Assembly: GCA_030595925.1 (NCBI GenBank)
Contig: JAUVLC010000008.1
Span: 1 to 40,111, forward strand
DNA length: 40,111 bases
From: Clostridia bacterium
GTDB taxonomy: Bacteria > CBDUZB01 > JAGLHV01
Direction: 5' to 3'
The position numbers were made by a program, and so were the translations under genes. The notes under the pieces were generated by a model. It was not told where the DNA came from. It did not search any database and saw nothing but the letters and a program-made list of their open reading frames with translations. Every line of letters begins with the position of its first letter. The stretch's first letter is position 1. Shown here in pieces: positions 9,001 through 17,244 of this stretch.

Positions 9001-12000
9001 GAAACTGATCTTTTGATTATAAAAAGTCAATATGTGATTAAAGGGAAATTTGCCAAATTGTCCGGACAAATGCGCAAATTGACGCAAAAAGAATTTGAAA
9101 CGAGCCAAAAAAAATTAGATATAATTAATGAAGCAGCAAAAGACCCCAAAAACCCCAATTATTTTAAGAAAAATTCACCGGAAATAGAAATAGGTAACAG
9201 CGGGAAAAAAATAAAAATAACTTCAAAAACAGATTTGGCTGATATTAATTTGCTGTTCGAACAAAATTTCCTGTATCAGAGAGGGTTGCTTTTTCATCTG
9301 TTATCCGCTAAAGATCTTTTTATTGAGTTAAAAGGTCAAATTAGTGAACTTAAAAAAGAATCAAAATTGAGTTCAGAGCAGCAGGTAAAATTAAAAACAT
9401 TAATAGAAATGAAGGATAATACAAAGATACGGGTTGAAACGGTGAAGTCTTCGATAAAGGATATTTATGGAGAAGGTAATCTGAAAAAGTGGACGGATTT
9501 TAAGAATAAACAGAACGAGATAAGAACGAAAATGGAAGGATTTATGGCAAGTAAAACTAATGCTCTTAAACGTGGTGAGCTTTTTGGAAAAGAGGGGTTT
9601 GAAGCAGGATATAAGAATATGTGTAAGGAAGTAACAGGATTGGAACTGGGTAAGATAGATGCCAACACCAAGTTGTCGTTGGATGTTATCTTGGTGGAAA
9701 CAGTAATGAGTGGTTTTGCCAAAAATAGCAAACAATGGAATGGGAAACTTGATATGGTTAAGTTTCATCAGCAGCGGTCGATGATTGCAGAATTGTTGCG
9801 GGATAATACCGTAGCGGTGGGAACCGGAGTAGGAAAAACTATAGGTTTTGAATTGGAAATTGCAATAAGATCTTTAGTAAAAAAGGAAGATATGCAAGCG
9901 ATGTTGATTGTAGAGAAATCTTCTGCCATTATGAAAACGGTAGAGGGAACGATGGACGGACAGAGTCTTTATCATCAAAAATTTATGGAGAATTTTGGGT
10001 TGAAATTGGTTAACGGTGATCAACTCCGGTTGGAAGGGGTAGGAAAACTTACTGAAGCGCTTAACAATCCTAACCAGGTAGTTATTTTTAGTAAAGATGC
10101 TTTTGGGCATTTATTTAATATGGTTGAATCAGCAGAGCTTATGAGAGCATTAAAAAAACAAAATGTAGTCAGGTTTGATGAAGTACATATGCCTTTAACC
10201 GAACAGATGAGCTATATTATAGGAGGACAGAATTCAAGACCTCTCACTGCAAAAGAATGTAGAGGAATAATTAAATCTTATGAACAAATCGACCGGTTGA
10301 AAATGAAGGAAGTAAGAGAAATACCAGGGATGGAAAAGGTAACGGATATGAAAAAAATAAATGAAAAATTAGAAACAACAAAAGAGTTTTGCTATTATAA
10401 AAACGCGAAGGCTAAAGATTTTCATTTAAGCAACGAAGCCATTAAAAAAATAAAGGAGATAGCAAAAGACAATGAAATAGAACTATCGGAAATTCATTCT
10501 ATTTTGTCGGTTGAATTTTTCGGGGAAAAAACGTTCAGCGTAGTAGGAAAAAAAAGGTCGGCAGAAGCGATAAAGGCAGGTCGGGTTGAAGGGGACATTA
10601 TTCCCTGGAGTGGAGGTAAAGCAGAATATTCTCAAATAATTAGTGACCCGGCACGTTTAGTAGCTTCAGCCTACAAGAATACTAAATTGAAGAATGCCAA
10701 ATTAAAAATTGGTGAGCAGATTACAGTAGATGGAGTTATGAAAGATTATAACTTACAAGTTTCTAAAACCAAGATGCAGTCATCAATATCAGAGGCTATG
10801 CAAAGAAAGACAGGGGCCTCTTATGCCGGAGGAACCGGAACCATAAGAACAGCAAAAGAGTTGCACGCATTCCAGATTGGAAAGGAAACAATAGATATTA
10901 GCGGTTCTTATCTGGATTTTAAAAAGGTTAAGGAGATTAAAGAAGTTAAAGACTTTTTAAACAGAGATGGAACAATAAATGAAGTAAACGTAAAAAAGTT
11001 TGTTAAGGAGATGTTAGATTCGTATAAAAATGAAAAGCGTCCGGATTTAGACCCAGCCAGGAATAAAATTATTGGGATTAACGATCCTATGTTATATGAG
11101 ATCGTGCAGAAAGCACTAAAGAAAGAATTGGGAGAAAAGAAGTACAACGAAATAGTTAAAGAGATTGGTCCGGAGACCTCGGAAATTCGGATTAATAAAT
11201 TTGCAGAGTTAAGTAAGAAAGAAGGACAGATTATCCTTACCAATGAACGGGGCTTGATCGGGGTTGATTTTAAAGGAAATATAGATTTACATATTATCGG
11301 AGTAGAAAAATTTACTGCGGATTTGCTCATTCAGGCAATGGGGAGAATTCGTCGAAATAAGGCTGATAAAGGAGATATATTTTTTTATCTTGATAGGGGA
11401 GAAGCGGCAAATGTAATGAATTCATTTAAAACAAAGGACGGAATAAAATTAGAAGGCGAGATAACAAAATCAATTACTTCAATGGAAACGAAAATGAAGA
11501 GTGAGCTAATGACGGAGATAGGCGAGATTACTGCCTTACAGCAGATGATAGTTAAATCAGAAGGATTAAAATTTCAAATCAAGGAAAGCTTGTGGCATAA
11601 AAATGCGATTATGACAATAAAGGATTTAATCGGATATTATGAAATGAATAAGAAGTTCACGGAGGCGAAAATAGCGCGTGAATTTCTGAAAGAGGCACTT
11701 CAGATCAAAAAAAATAACGAAGTAAATTTTAAGATGAAAGAATTGACCAGTGGAAAGGAATATATAAAGCAAACAGTGGAGGGTACAGGGGGGACGATAA
11801 GGAATTTGCTTGAAGATTTATCAAATAGGAAAGGGTTGGATAGCCATGGCAAAACGCATCTGGGACGCAAAATAGCTGAAATTGATAAGCTACTGACAAG
11901 AGACAAAGACGGGAAAATGAAAATTAACAGCGAAGCTTATGAAGTTTTAAAATTTGAAAAAGGGGAAAGTTTTTCTTTTGCTGAAGCGACTACCTTCATA

Positions 12001-15000
12001 GACATGGTTACAATATCAAAGAATTTTGAAAGGAATATTTTAGAGAGTAGAATTAATAGTGTACAGAATCGGGCACAAACGGTGAGGGTAGAGCGGGCAG
12101 CGAATAAAGTGCGGATAGAGGTAGAGAGTAAGGCAAATATTGCAGATGTAGCAACGAAAGTTGATGTGATGTTGGCTGACGGTAAAATAAATAATATTGC
12201 TGTTTTAATGTCGGAAAGGATGGCTATAGGAAACCACGCACAGTTAATTGAATGGTATAATACTGCCAGAGAGAAAGGAATTGCTTTAAATATTGTGGTT
12301 AATACACTTGATGGGCAGCAAAGACTCTGGACACCGGTAATAAATAATGCTAATAATCAACAGATAACCTGGAAATCTCCTGAGGTAAAAGAGATTTATA
12401 AGGAAGGATTTATTAATCCGCTTTTAAATTCAAAAGAAGGAAACATTCCTTTTATGAATCCAACGATACAGTCTCACCAGGTAAAAACGCTTACATTCAG
12501 CGAAAAAATGTTGAACCTGAATGAAGTAAGCAAAATGAATTTTGCTAAAGAAACAAATGTTTTTAAAGGACTTGAAAGTAAAACTCTTTTAGGGGAACTT
12601 CAGAATTCCAGAAATAGGAAAATAGTAATTCGGGTACCTTCAAATAATGGCAAAGAAATAGCGACTAAAATAGTAGATGATTTAAATGTCTATTTGTATT
12701 TTGTAGCTAAGAATAAAAAAATACCTGTAGAACAGGTAATGAAGGAATTGGAAATACGTCCTTTTTCTATAGTTGATGCAAATGGCATGACGATTTATAC
12801 TACAGCGCTGGCTAAAATAGGGATAATAGAAGGGATAGAAGTTATATCAGTAACCGGTAAGCAATTAAATAGTTGGATAGATTTTGCTGTTTTAAAACGT
12901 AGTTTAAGTGATTATGCCAAAACAGCAGATAACGCAGTAGATATAAAAAGAATAGTGGTAAATGTTCCCAAAGGAATAACTAATGAAAAACTCATAATTC
13001 TAAAGTCAACTCTGGAAAGTACAGGCAAGAATTATGCTATTGTCTGGGGAAAAACAGCAAAGACAAGAGAAATAGCGATAGTTAAGGAAGGGGGAGTAGA
13101 AATACCCTGTATTAATGATCCTAAACTTCAAGCATGGATAGAAAAACCTTTGGTAGAACGAGCTCTTAATCTTAATCAGCAGGGAGAGATGGCAATTAAA
13201 AGGATAGAACAAAAACAAACAATGCCGTCCTTACCGAAAATACACGAGCAGATACGTGAACAGATGCAGCAAAAACCGTTACATTTTAAGCCACACATTG
13301 TTCCGGGAGTGAATTTTGGGATTCCTTTTACTAAGCTTAAAGGTGCGTTACAAATCAGACAGGGAATTTTGCAAACAGAAGGAAAAGCATATACTTATAA
13401 TGTAATCAGAATAAAGTCCCTTACTGCGGAAAACATAAAAGAGGTAAAAACACAGATTAAACAAATAGCGGATAATTCCGATTATATCAATATAGAATTA
13501 CCTGCCGCTAATAAAGGATTAAATAAGGAATTAGGATCATGGGTGATCAAGGAAATAGGTAACAATCGGGTAGAACGGACGGTTAATTTAGTTGTTGACG
13601 GTAAGGTTTTCACTAATCAGATGTCGGTAAGAGGGAATGAGTTTATAGAAACGCAAATTGCTAAAGAAGTGGATATGGTTTTTAATCTTCCGCAGGCTGT
13701 TTCAGGTACTATGACAAAAGTATCGGGGTTTGAGCATATTATAGGGATTAATAAAAAAATTGAAATTAGAGTGATTGATCAACAAGAGGGTGTATATGCT
13801 TTTGATTTAAGTAGGGTAGATAATTCTGTAGAGCTTAATAAAATAGCAACCGAGATAACAAAAACAAACCTTCCGGTAAAGAAAGTCATATTAAGAACCG
13901 GAGAAATGAATCAGGAGATTATAAAGAACGAAATAGCTTCTTCCTTATGCGCTAAAAATGTAGATGTTACTACTATAGTCGGCAGAAGTGAAGTTTATAA
14001 TAGCAATGGTCGATTTAAAGCTCTTTCCAGGTCGGAAAAAGAAGTTTTTATTAAACAGATAGAAAGTGAATTTTTAAGCGACAAACAAATTGAATGGACA
14101 GCTAAGGATGAAGTAGTTGTTGCTGTGTTAGGGGAAGGAATAAATAGGGCTGTTGATGTAAGACTGGCGCAGAGGTTGGAGAGTGAAGGGTTGATTATTG
14201 ATGTAATCAGTCCCGAAAAAGGTGTGGCGGCAGTTAGTGTAAAAGGAGAAAATTTTGATTTTAAAGTGATGAAAAATGTTCTGGATATTCCGGCAAGAGA
14301 TATAATTGTAGATATCTCTAATATGAATAAGGGACAGCGGCAAAAAGTTCAGGATATGATGGTAAACATGGGGAAGAATGATATGGATAGGAGGATTACT
14401 TTAATAGATAGTTCAAAAAGTGGTAGCGAAGGGATTATAAATACTAACAATCCTAATATCAATAAACTTAAAGTAAATTCAAACAGGAAGGCAGAAATTT
14501 TTGTACGTCAGATAAAAGATGGATTGGGTAAACGGGAAATTGCCTTAATGGTTGAAGACCGTATAAAGGTACAAGAGATGACTGCAGCTATTTCTAAAAC
14601 ACCAGAAGATATTCAAAGTCCTGTGGTAGGAGGGATCACTTATAATAATAATGTTGTTGCTGATGCCGCTATGGCCGGGGTTATGGGTGGAGTACCGGCT
14701 TTTGTAAACTGGAATGATTTAGGGCCACTTCTTTTAGGTAGAAAAGCTTCTATAAATGGTCTAAAAATCGGAGATAAAATTAGTATGGATAAAGTTAACA
14801 CAGCGATTAAACAAATGATGAAAGATAACCAGGAAAGGATAAATGCGGGGGTAATACAAAGATTAGTTAGAACCAGTTTAGGAGAACAAAAATCAGATAT
14901 AGTAAAAACCGCTCGAGCGATATTAAAAGAATTACCGGTAGAGAGGCAATCTGAAGTTTTACAAATGGCTCGAATGATTGATATATCACAAAATAGATTT

Positions 15001-15747
15001 ATTAATCCCCATTTAAAGGCGGTAGCAGAAGTATTCGGGATGGATGTGGTATTGTTGGATAATAAAAAAACATTTAAAAAACAAATAAAGGAAAAAATAG
15101 AACCAAGGAATGATAATAAGCCCTTAGTGGTAACAATAAAAGGAGAAAGGGGAAAGACTTATCAGCAATTAAATGACCGGGTAAACAAGTTAGAAAATGA
15201 ATTGACAGGAAATCAGGGGTATGGTTATATGTCCAGATCTTTTGAAGGCGGATTGGTAATAGGAAATAATCCAATTATTATTTCGGATATTAATAATATA
15301 GGTGTGGAGGTTCTTTCCGGGTTACAAAGAAATATTGAAATAGCAGCTGAGAAAGGGTATAAATTGGATAGTATTAAAATAAAGGCGGTAAAAGGGGAAA
15401 GTTCTCCTAAACAAATAATGAGTATGCTTAGAAGAGATTTAATTCGGGCAGGAATGACGTTTGTTAATAGTAGATTAGGTAACAAGAATGTAATCGTTGT
15501 CTCTGGAATAACACAAAAAAATGTTGATAGTTTTGCTTACAATGCTCAAAAAGAAGGAGTTCCTAACCTTGTAAATGTTCGAATTCCTGAAAGAATGAAT
15601 AATAAAGCTATTCCCCCATCGCCAAAATTACCGGATGTAGGAGAGCTTACTCCGAGAATGATTACAGACAGAAAAGATTTCAAAAATCCCCATATACCTG
15701 ATTTACTTAGTTTAAAGGGAATTACGGAGATAATCGGATCTAATTAA
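3040..15747 (+). CDS. Giant exported membrane protein with a SecA-like/SF2 ATPase domain (giant protein 1)
   Basis: 4,235 residues. A signal peptide (about 1-34, ending YAYA before DD) is followed by an approximately 650-residue membrane region (about 136-785) with many hydrophobic, Gly-rich helices. Next come a lysine-rich helical-repeat region (about 840-1550) and a coiled-coil stretch (about 1800-2165). An ATPase core follows with Walker A GTGVGKT (2261-2267), DEVH (2380-2383), GGTGT (2597-2601), GLIGVD (2738-2743) and QAMGRIRR (2765-2772). The last 1,200 residues or so are repeating alpha/beta units. The order of motifs is that of SecA and superfamily 2 helicases, but the protein is about five times the length of SecA and lacks its usual flanks. 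The ATG at 3040 follows GGGGAG (3028-3032). The gene is under riboswitch 2; the next gene starts 81 bases after its stop with no terminator between. Giant genes of this kind are known from Omnitrophota. Its function is unknown; a membrane-anchored motor or surface protein is inference. Confidence 0.85.
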   Translation: MNNIKGHIITKIFSCILLVMFLVVFCDIRKYAYADDAYVGFKGDISQFYKMDDVNYISTVDDYLSGIGGDRSGEISFDKAHFVGHDIELRVSGSDAVGAGMSINNIAGAPAGWWGHFKWWAGGTWDWICGGVTRIGGFVINDLVIPFVSFVWNGALDIGYIFVVALTDISIFLFSSTLDLIGGILNLVGLGAGWDVLSPSLLLGFEWLLMGGQDTLLNIGRSIKGGAEFTVEWIRGNIKQIAILIAAILVIIAAIIIIVVGVVLSWLGVGLLLIALGLILLGAAAVLYGFGTMDFSETFLEGSFIEGWQAGALNIAPIIAKIGLLLVAAGLIFVAASVILVMLPALFGGATILSVLGSLAVFKVIGTIFLGAAITCFGAAGVMYSIGEGLLSNLGLKGDIANNLQKFCKKNAFNALTIGVAFLGMAMVCFAIPLFLSSFSGLGALTSLAGIKGAAAALLTLSGWKALVLGFLSCVGGIAAVTGGLMFAGGGITAYACLNLDGRVAKIWWGADMQSGIVGAVTSLTEFFIGTAVTSHGLEGGIGGWLFNAQKWAFSGFGGFLGNVPILGWIIRGIGFLAAAVLCGFEMIVTVIGVGLQIAMVGHQMSMIGMGWEMKFNEAGGSWWEQTGNTSWLDVPKTMVEGLLQFIIDTFVVYLNPWNENFRPGFGLGNLAIIVGGGAKGAGTMAGLFGKAFKISSVASTVGKFKLVVGLKGYITGIGLKGGTLLAKLKGANIVGSLLSNPVLVKFAAVGVVLVLTYPIIEAFFGNQFADIFMMGVPLMMVTHKGGELFKGKLEGGRFGAIEVKIEGPKAKQIFESMLDVFRKEEGKEIKMLDILGNERTVKITQSLKKYVGKELCKQMSFKELCELKLGDLKVFKGLDFKNMDVSGLNLAKLFEMKMAEGISWGQIKKLIDGKKFKFEGFEISGSVLANMKMDLKNVVTAKLVKEMSFSKTSFEKMFDFIKKKENSKMFESLKMDTAKLKMDVVMTKLAELDIRALNKLKNGKDIKGVTMEFLRKKLGREISMKDIIDLKIGRLDEIELGVLFDGGKVDGISLKSLESCLNIKISPKEVIHLKFSEFTGAELEMFMDGKMVRGLAAKSLAKALKMDVKDLKMEVLKKCVLDNFGTGKDMIAFLKGEFKIRIKGKEMDMNALIKETGIKKADLQLEILKKEWKEMVKEGVGLNIIEGTLKEIGLKLNAKEMQSLKVELFQTKLIEMVKNGKDIKNMEVLAKDFGLELLVKDKKVMDNIRMETVKSKVIMEIKGSDTGINLKDFTDVKINKIAKELFGSEFKLEASAMKNIKIEILKLRLMEICKDGKKVRNIKGIAEEFGLKLKDAEIKDIKLKVFESLLREAVKDKKLEITDNLAIRKLAKEKLGLELKTEQINSLQYKFKLESFKAEFLDIKFSENFRGDFFSFLNGDIKLDGMDIKTLAENMGMKVDTLKMQIILELVGDVKIGEFLNGKCSLKIGGKKFMVKELAENMGWPEVKANQFKAELAKAEILKMEIKNSKDVAVFSELKKFMDDASLDTKVIAETKIKQMFSAMEMKDVIKLLEKKDMEGNQFGGIIKQLSEAAGIKAELNKILKESFCERVAKGDIAAVEYVSKVLFEGKTENVKIKELQKVFSQEMKRVNGLDIKMTPEFKKALVENIFKDSGNGGFSSAMKQKLAEIILTKDGDMALGILGKEMMVFKKSSIFKELLKEEGKIEFNKALKKELKLEIDRSSLSESLKTELKKFIDESINEKGLKEKLSKRFKEDIDVIEFKDLPVESLKTKIAEKVSANKNNEFKDISLKAKESAEVIKCEQKASQLKNELPGKYLEVETAKKNGNYKLADQKWKEYKKMENQMIVMDALVSGRKRIDGLKENLEFKRGEKTETMIEVLEAEIKLEKIHLEIVRCRAKKLGVDAISPSKNMLRLKEQHKTALKDYRSCKDKLETEIQGTEARFEKLDIDVRESIINAANNGVRDPNKLLDVKGIDKAIIKGITETDLLIIKSQYVIKGKFAKLSGQMRKLTQKEFETSQKKLDIINEAAKDPKNPNYFKKNSPEIEIGNSGKKIKITSKTDLADINLLFEQNFLYQRGLLFHLLSAKDLFIELKGQISELKKESKLSSEQQVKLKTLIEMKDNTKIRVETVKSSIKDIYGEGNLKKWTDFKNKQNEIRTKMEGFMASKTNALKRGELFGKEGFEAGYKNMCKEVTGLELGKIDANTKLSLDVILVETVMSGFAKNSKQWNGKLDMVKFHQQRSMIAELLRDNTVAVGTGVGKTIGFELEIAIRSLVKKEDMQAMLIVEKSSAIMKTVEGTMDGQSLYHQKFMENFGLKLVNGDQLRLEGVGKLTEALNNPNQVVIFSKDAFGHLFNMVESAELMRALKKQNVVRFDEVHMPLTEQMSYIIGGQNSRPLTAKECRGIIKSYEQIDRLKMKEVREIPGMEKVTDMKKINEKLETTKEFCYYKNAKAKDFHLSNEAIKKIKEIAKDNEIELSEIHSILSVEFFGEKTFSVVGKKRSAEAIKAGRVEGDIIPWSGGKAEYSQIISDPARLVASAYKNTKLKNAKLKIGEQITVDGVMKDYNLQVSKTKMQSSISEAMQRKTGASYAGGTGTIRTAKELHAFQIGKETIDISGSYLDFKKVKEIKEVKDFLNRDGTINEVNVKKFVKEMLDSYKNEKRPDLDPARNKIIGINDPMLYEIVQKALKKELGEKKYNEIVKEIGPETSEIRINKFAELSKKEGQIILTNERGLIGVDFKGNIDLHIIGVEKFTADLLIQAMGRIRRNKADKGDIFFYLDRGEAANVMNSFKTKDGIKLEGEITKSITSMETKMKSELMTEIGEITALQQMIVKSEGLKFQIKESLWHKNAIMTIKDLIGYYEMNKKFTEAKIAREFLKEALQIKKNNEVNFKMKELTSGKEYIKQTVEGTGGTIRNLLEDLSNRKGLDSHGKTHLGRKIAEIDKLLTRDKDGKMKINSEAYEVLKFEKGESFSFAEATTFIDMVTISKNFERNILESRINSVQNRAQTVRVERAANKVRIEVESKANIADVATKVDVMLADGKINNIAVLMSERMAIGNHAQLIEWYNTAREKGIALNIVVNTLDGQQRLWTPVINNANNQQITWKSPEVKEIYKEGFINPLLNSKEGNIPFMNPTIQSHQVKTLTFSEKMLNLNEVSKMNFAKETNVFKGLESKTLLGELQNSRNRKIVIRVPSNNGKEIATKIVDDLNVYLYFVAKNKKIPVEQVMKELEIRPFSIVDANGMTIYTTALAKIGIIEGIEVISVTGKQLNSWIDFAVLKRSLSDYAKTADNAVDIKRIVVNVPKGITNEKLIILKSTLESTGKNYAIVWGKTAKTREIAIVKEGGVEIPCINDPKLQAWIEKPLVERALNLNQQGEMAIKRIEQKQTMPSLPKIHEQIREQMQQKPLHFKPHIVPGVNFGIPFTKLKGALQIRQGILQTEGKAYTYNVIRIKSLTAENIKEVKTQIKQIADNSDYINIELPAANKGLNKELGSWVIKEIGNNRVERTVNLVVDGKVFTNQMSVRGNEFIETQIAKEVDMVFNLPQAVSGTMTKVSGFEHIIGINKKIEIRVIDQQEGVYAFDLSRVDNSVELNKIATEITKTNLPVKKVILRTGEMNQEIIKNEIASSLCAKNVDVTTIVGRSEVYNSNGRFKALSRSEKEVFIKQIESEFLSDKQIEWTAKDEVVVAVLGEGINRAVDVRLAQRLESEGLIIDVISPEKGVAAVSVKGENFDFKVMKNVLDIPARDIIVDISNMNKGQRQKVQDMMVNMGKNDMDRRITLIDSSKSGSEGIINTNNPNINKLKVNSNRKAEIFVRQIKDGLGKREIALMVEDRIKVQEMTAAISKTPEDIQSPVVGGITYNNNVVADAAMAGVMGGVPAFVNWNDLGPLLLGRKASINGLKIGDKISMDKVNTAIKQMMKDNQERINAGVIQRLVRTSLGEQKSDIVKTARAILKELPVERQSEVLQMARMIDISQNRFINPHLKAVAEVFGMDVVLLDNKKTFKKQIKEKIEPRNDNKPLVVTIKGERGKTYQQLNDRVNKLENELTGNQGYGYMSRSFEGGLVIGNNPIIISDINNIGVEVLSGLQRNIEIAAEKGYKLDSIKIKAVKGESSPKQIMSMLRRDLIRAGMTFVNSRLGNKNVIVVSGITQKNVDSFAYNAQKEGVPNLVNVRIPERMNNKAIPPSPKLPDVGELTPRMITDRKDFKNPHIPDLLSLKGITEIIGSN
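3445..5390 (+). other. Multi-pass membrane region of giant protein 1
   Basis: Residues about 136-785 contain at least ten long hydrophobic segments, for example near 3751-3912 (an almost unbroken Ile/Val/Leu/Ala run of some 50 residues), 3980-4200, 4270-4370, 4390-4530, 4680-4860 and 5260-5390. They are separated by short Gly/Trp-rich loops. This suggests a large membrane-embedded domain. I recognise no transporter family motif in it. Confidence 0.7.
5560..7690 (+). repeat. Degenerate lysine-rich helical repeats in giant protein 1
   Basis: Residues about 840-1550 repeat a loose unit of roughly 45-60 residues. It is built around a helix like LKMEVLKK, then K.GKDI.N, then LAKE.GL.L and another LK.E.. 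helix. The copies are diverged and irregular. The composition (Lys, Glu, Met, Leu, Ile) predicts an elongated alpha-helical solenoid. Confidence 0.55.
9700..11430 (+). other. SecA-like/SF2 ATPase domain of giant protein 1
   Basis: Residues about 2221-2797. Walker A GTGVGKT is at 2261-2267. DEVH (2380-2383) takes the place of SecA's DEVD and is followed by a stretch ending YIIGGQNSRPLT, similar in position to the ARTPLIISG segment of SecA. GGTGT at 2597-2601 corresponds to SecA's GMTGT, and QAMGRIRR at 2765-2772 resembles helicase motif VI. The nucleotide-binding residues look intact, so ATPase activity is plausible. Confidence 0.7.
12060..15747 (+). other. Repeating alpha/beta C-terminal region of giant protein 1
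   Basis: From about residue 3008 to the end, units of roughly 90-120 residues recur: a beta strand such as RIVVNVPKGI or KIVIRVPS, a helix, and a second strand such as VKKVILRTGE. They look like repeated small alpha/beta domains with low mutual identity. I recognise no family. No membrane helix is seen in this part. Confidence 0.4.
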
Positions 15748-15828
15748 ATATAGTTTTAAAGCAAAAGCAAATGTGTAAATAGAAAAAGTAAATAAAGTTT
15801 AATTGTTTTTGGTTAAAGGTAAGGATAA

Positions 15829-16959
15829 ATGTTAAAATTAGCTAAGAGGGAAAACAATTTATTTTTTAAATTAATGGTAATGTGTGTAATTACTTCTTTT
15901 GTGGTTACTTCCGTTCCCGAATATAGTTGGGCGCATTTGAGCGGAGTAGTAATTACTGATTTTATTTCCTGCCGGAAAATAGTCGGTGATTTATATCGAT
16001 TACCCGGGCAGAGTAAATTGATTTCTCCTGCCTTTTTTATGGAACAAATAAATAATGAAAATTTAAGAAAAGAAATAAAACAAGCGATAAACTGTGTTTA
16101 TATTCGTAGGAATATATCCGGTGAAAGTAAGGGGTTATTTGATACCCGGATATATTTAGAAGTTATAGATGAAAAAATATATGAAACAGCGGAAGAAAGC
16201 TCAAAAATTATTGCAGGGTTTTGTCAGAGTCATTTAAACGGTATTAAAAATTTTTTTAATTTGAAATTTAAAAATAATACTTTACTAAGATATATCAAAT
16301 TAGTTTTTTTTAGCTCAAACTTATCCGTGAATATCTGGGAAGAAAATATTGTTATGCTTAAAAAGCTGGGATTGCCGGTGAATGCTGTGACTATTTTGTT
16401 TATGGGGAGGATTTTTCTTTGGTCTTCACGGAATGTATTGCAAACAAGAAAAAAAATTGCTACCAGGAAAAAAAACAGGATAAAGTACAAAACAAAAATA
16501 AAAAAATGGAAAAATAAATTCTGTTTAAGCAAATTTGCCGGAATGAATCGTAGTAATTCAAATAGTGAAAGTAGACATACTGTTAATTTGCCTCAGGGGG
16601 TAAGAGGATCACCTGCAGGCAATTTCTATAGAAATAGAAGAAAAAGAACAAGCCTAAGAAAAGAGATTATCAATCTTGATACAGGTGATGAAGAGGAAGC
16701 AAACAATTCTTTGTTCGTTCACTCCTTTAAAATTTTTCTACAGACAGAACAAACCTTAGAGAATCCAAAAGTTCACTTATTTCTTAAGATTACGACCAAA
16801 TACATAAACCGCATATTAAACAATTTTATAAAACCAAACCAAATCATTAATAACAAATTCCAGAAAAAAATAACCGTAAAATTTAAATACTTCCTGTATC
16901 AAATAGGAAGTATTTTTAATATTAAGAATAAACTACTGTGTTACAACTCTGATTTTTAA
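15829..16959 (+). CDS. Exported protein of unknown function, possibly degenerate at the 3' end
   Basis: 376 residues. The N-terminus carries a signal-like hydrophobic segment (about 12-35, ending YSWA before H) that resembles the leaders of both giant proteins. Residues 36-190 look like ordinary protein (DFISCRKIVGDLYRLPGQSK, then helices). After that comes a very basic stretch (RTRKKIATRKKNRIKYKTK) and a tail rich in Asn, Lys and Ile. I recognise no family. From about 16560 on the purine bias of the coding strand fades, and a hairpin with a T-run lies inside the frame at 16885-16917. The true gene may therefore end earlier or be the decayed 5' part of a longer one. There is no strong ribosome binding site (AAGG near 15818-15825), and no terminator separates it from giant gene 1, so it is probably cotranscribed. 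Confidence 0.5.
   Translation: MLKLAKRENNLFFKLMVMCVITSFVVTSVPEYSWAHLSGVVITDFISCRKIVGDLYRLPGQSKLISPAFFMEQINNENLRKEIKQAINCVYIRRNISGESKGLFDTRIYLEVIDEKIYETAEESSKIIAGFCQSHLNGIKNFFNLKFKNNTLLRYIKLVFFSSNLSVNIWEENIVMLKKLGLPVNAVTILFMGRIFLWSSRNVLQTRKKIATRKKNRIKYKTKIKKWKNKFCLSKFAGMNRSNSNSESRHTVNLPQGVRGSPAGNFYRNRRKRTSLRKEIINLDTGDEEEANNSLFVHSFKIFLQTEQTLENPKVHLFLKITTKYINRILNNFIKPNQIINNKFQKKITVKFKYFLYQIGSIFNIKNKLLCYNSDF
16885..16917 (+). terminator. Hairpin plus T-run inside the end of the 376-codon frame
   Basis: AAATACTTCCT (16885-16895) pairs perfectly with AGGAAGTATTT (16905-16915) around a 9-base loop, with T at 16913-16917. It has the form of an intrinsic terminator for the giant-gene-1 transcript. 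Its place inside a reading frame 42 bases before the stop is unusual and supports the idea that the frame's tail is not real coding sequence. Confidence 0.5.
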
Positions 16960-17032
16960 AACAATTGTAGTGGCGGCATGAACTTGTACTGAGCTTGTCG
17001 AATGTATGACGCCCGTCGGAAAATACAAATTT

Positions 17033-17056
17033 GGTAGTCGCAAACTTTAGTTTGCG
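17033..17056 (+). repeat. GGTAGCCG-type hairpin repeat, copy 2
   Basis: GGTAGT is followed by a perfect stem CGCAAAC-TTTA-GTTTGCG (17039-17056). It shares its head with the element at 902-938. Confidence 0.6.
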
Positions 17057-17097
17057 TGAAAACATGGTAATATTTGGTAATAATCAGCAAAAAAGAT

Positions 17098-17122
17098 CAC
17101 CGGCTGAAGCCGTCGGCTACCG
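17098..17122 (-). repeat. GGTAGCCG-type hairpin repeat, copy 3 (inverted)
   Basis: On the minus strand it reads CGGTAGCCGACGGCTTCAGC and onward, with a CGGC/GCCG stem. It faces copy 2 across about 40 bases. Confidence 0.55.
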
Positions 17123-17244
17123 TTTTTCAACAATCTCTTTATGACGCCCGTTGGAAAAAATATTCATTAGCCTAATAAATTGGGTAACTTATTTTTAATA
17201 TTTAGATATAAAATTAATTATTTGTTTTCAACAGGAGGATGGAA

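Larger units (their letters stand above)
17006..17160. repeat. Direct repeats flanking two hairpins
   Basis: ATGACGCCCGTCGGAAAATA (17006-17025) and ATGACGCCCGTTGGAAAAAA (17141-17160) match at 18 of 20 positions. They bracket 115 bases that contain the two inverted hairpin repeats. Confidence 0.6.
16960..17244. other. Repeat-rich spacer before giant gene 2
   Basis: No gene. The stretch holds ACTGAGCTTGTCGAA (16989-17003), a form often seen in dispersed palindromic repeats, then a pair of direct repeats and two inverted GGTAGYCG hairpins. A weak promoter-like pair, TTGGGT (17180-17185) and TAGATA (17203-17208), may serve giant gene 2. No riboswitch is visible here, unlike for giant gene 1. Confidence 0.5.
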
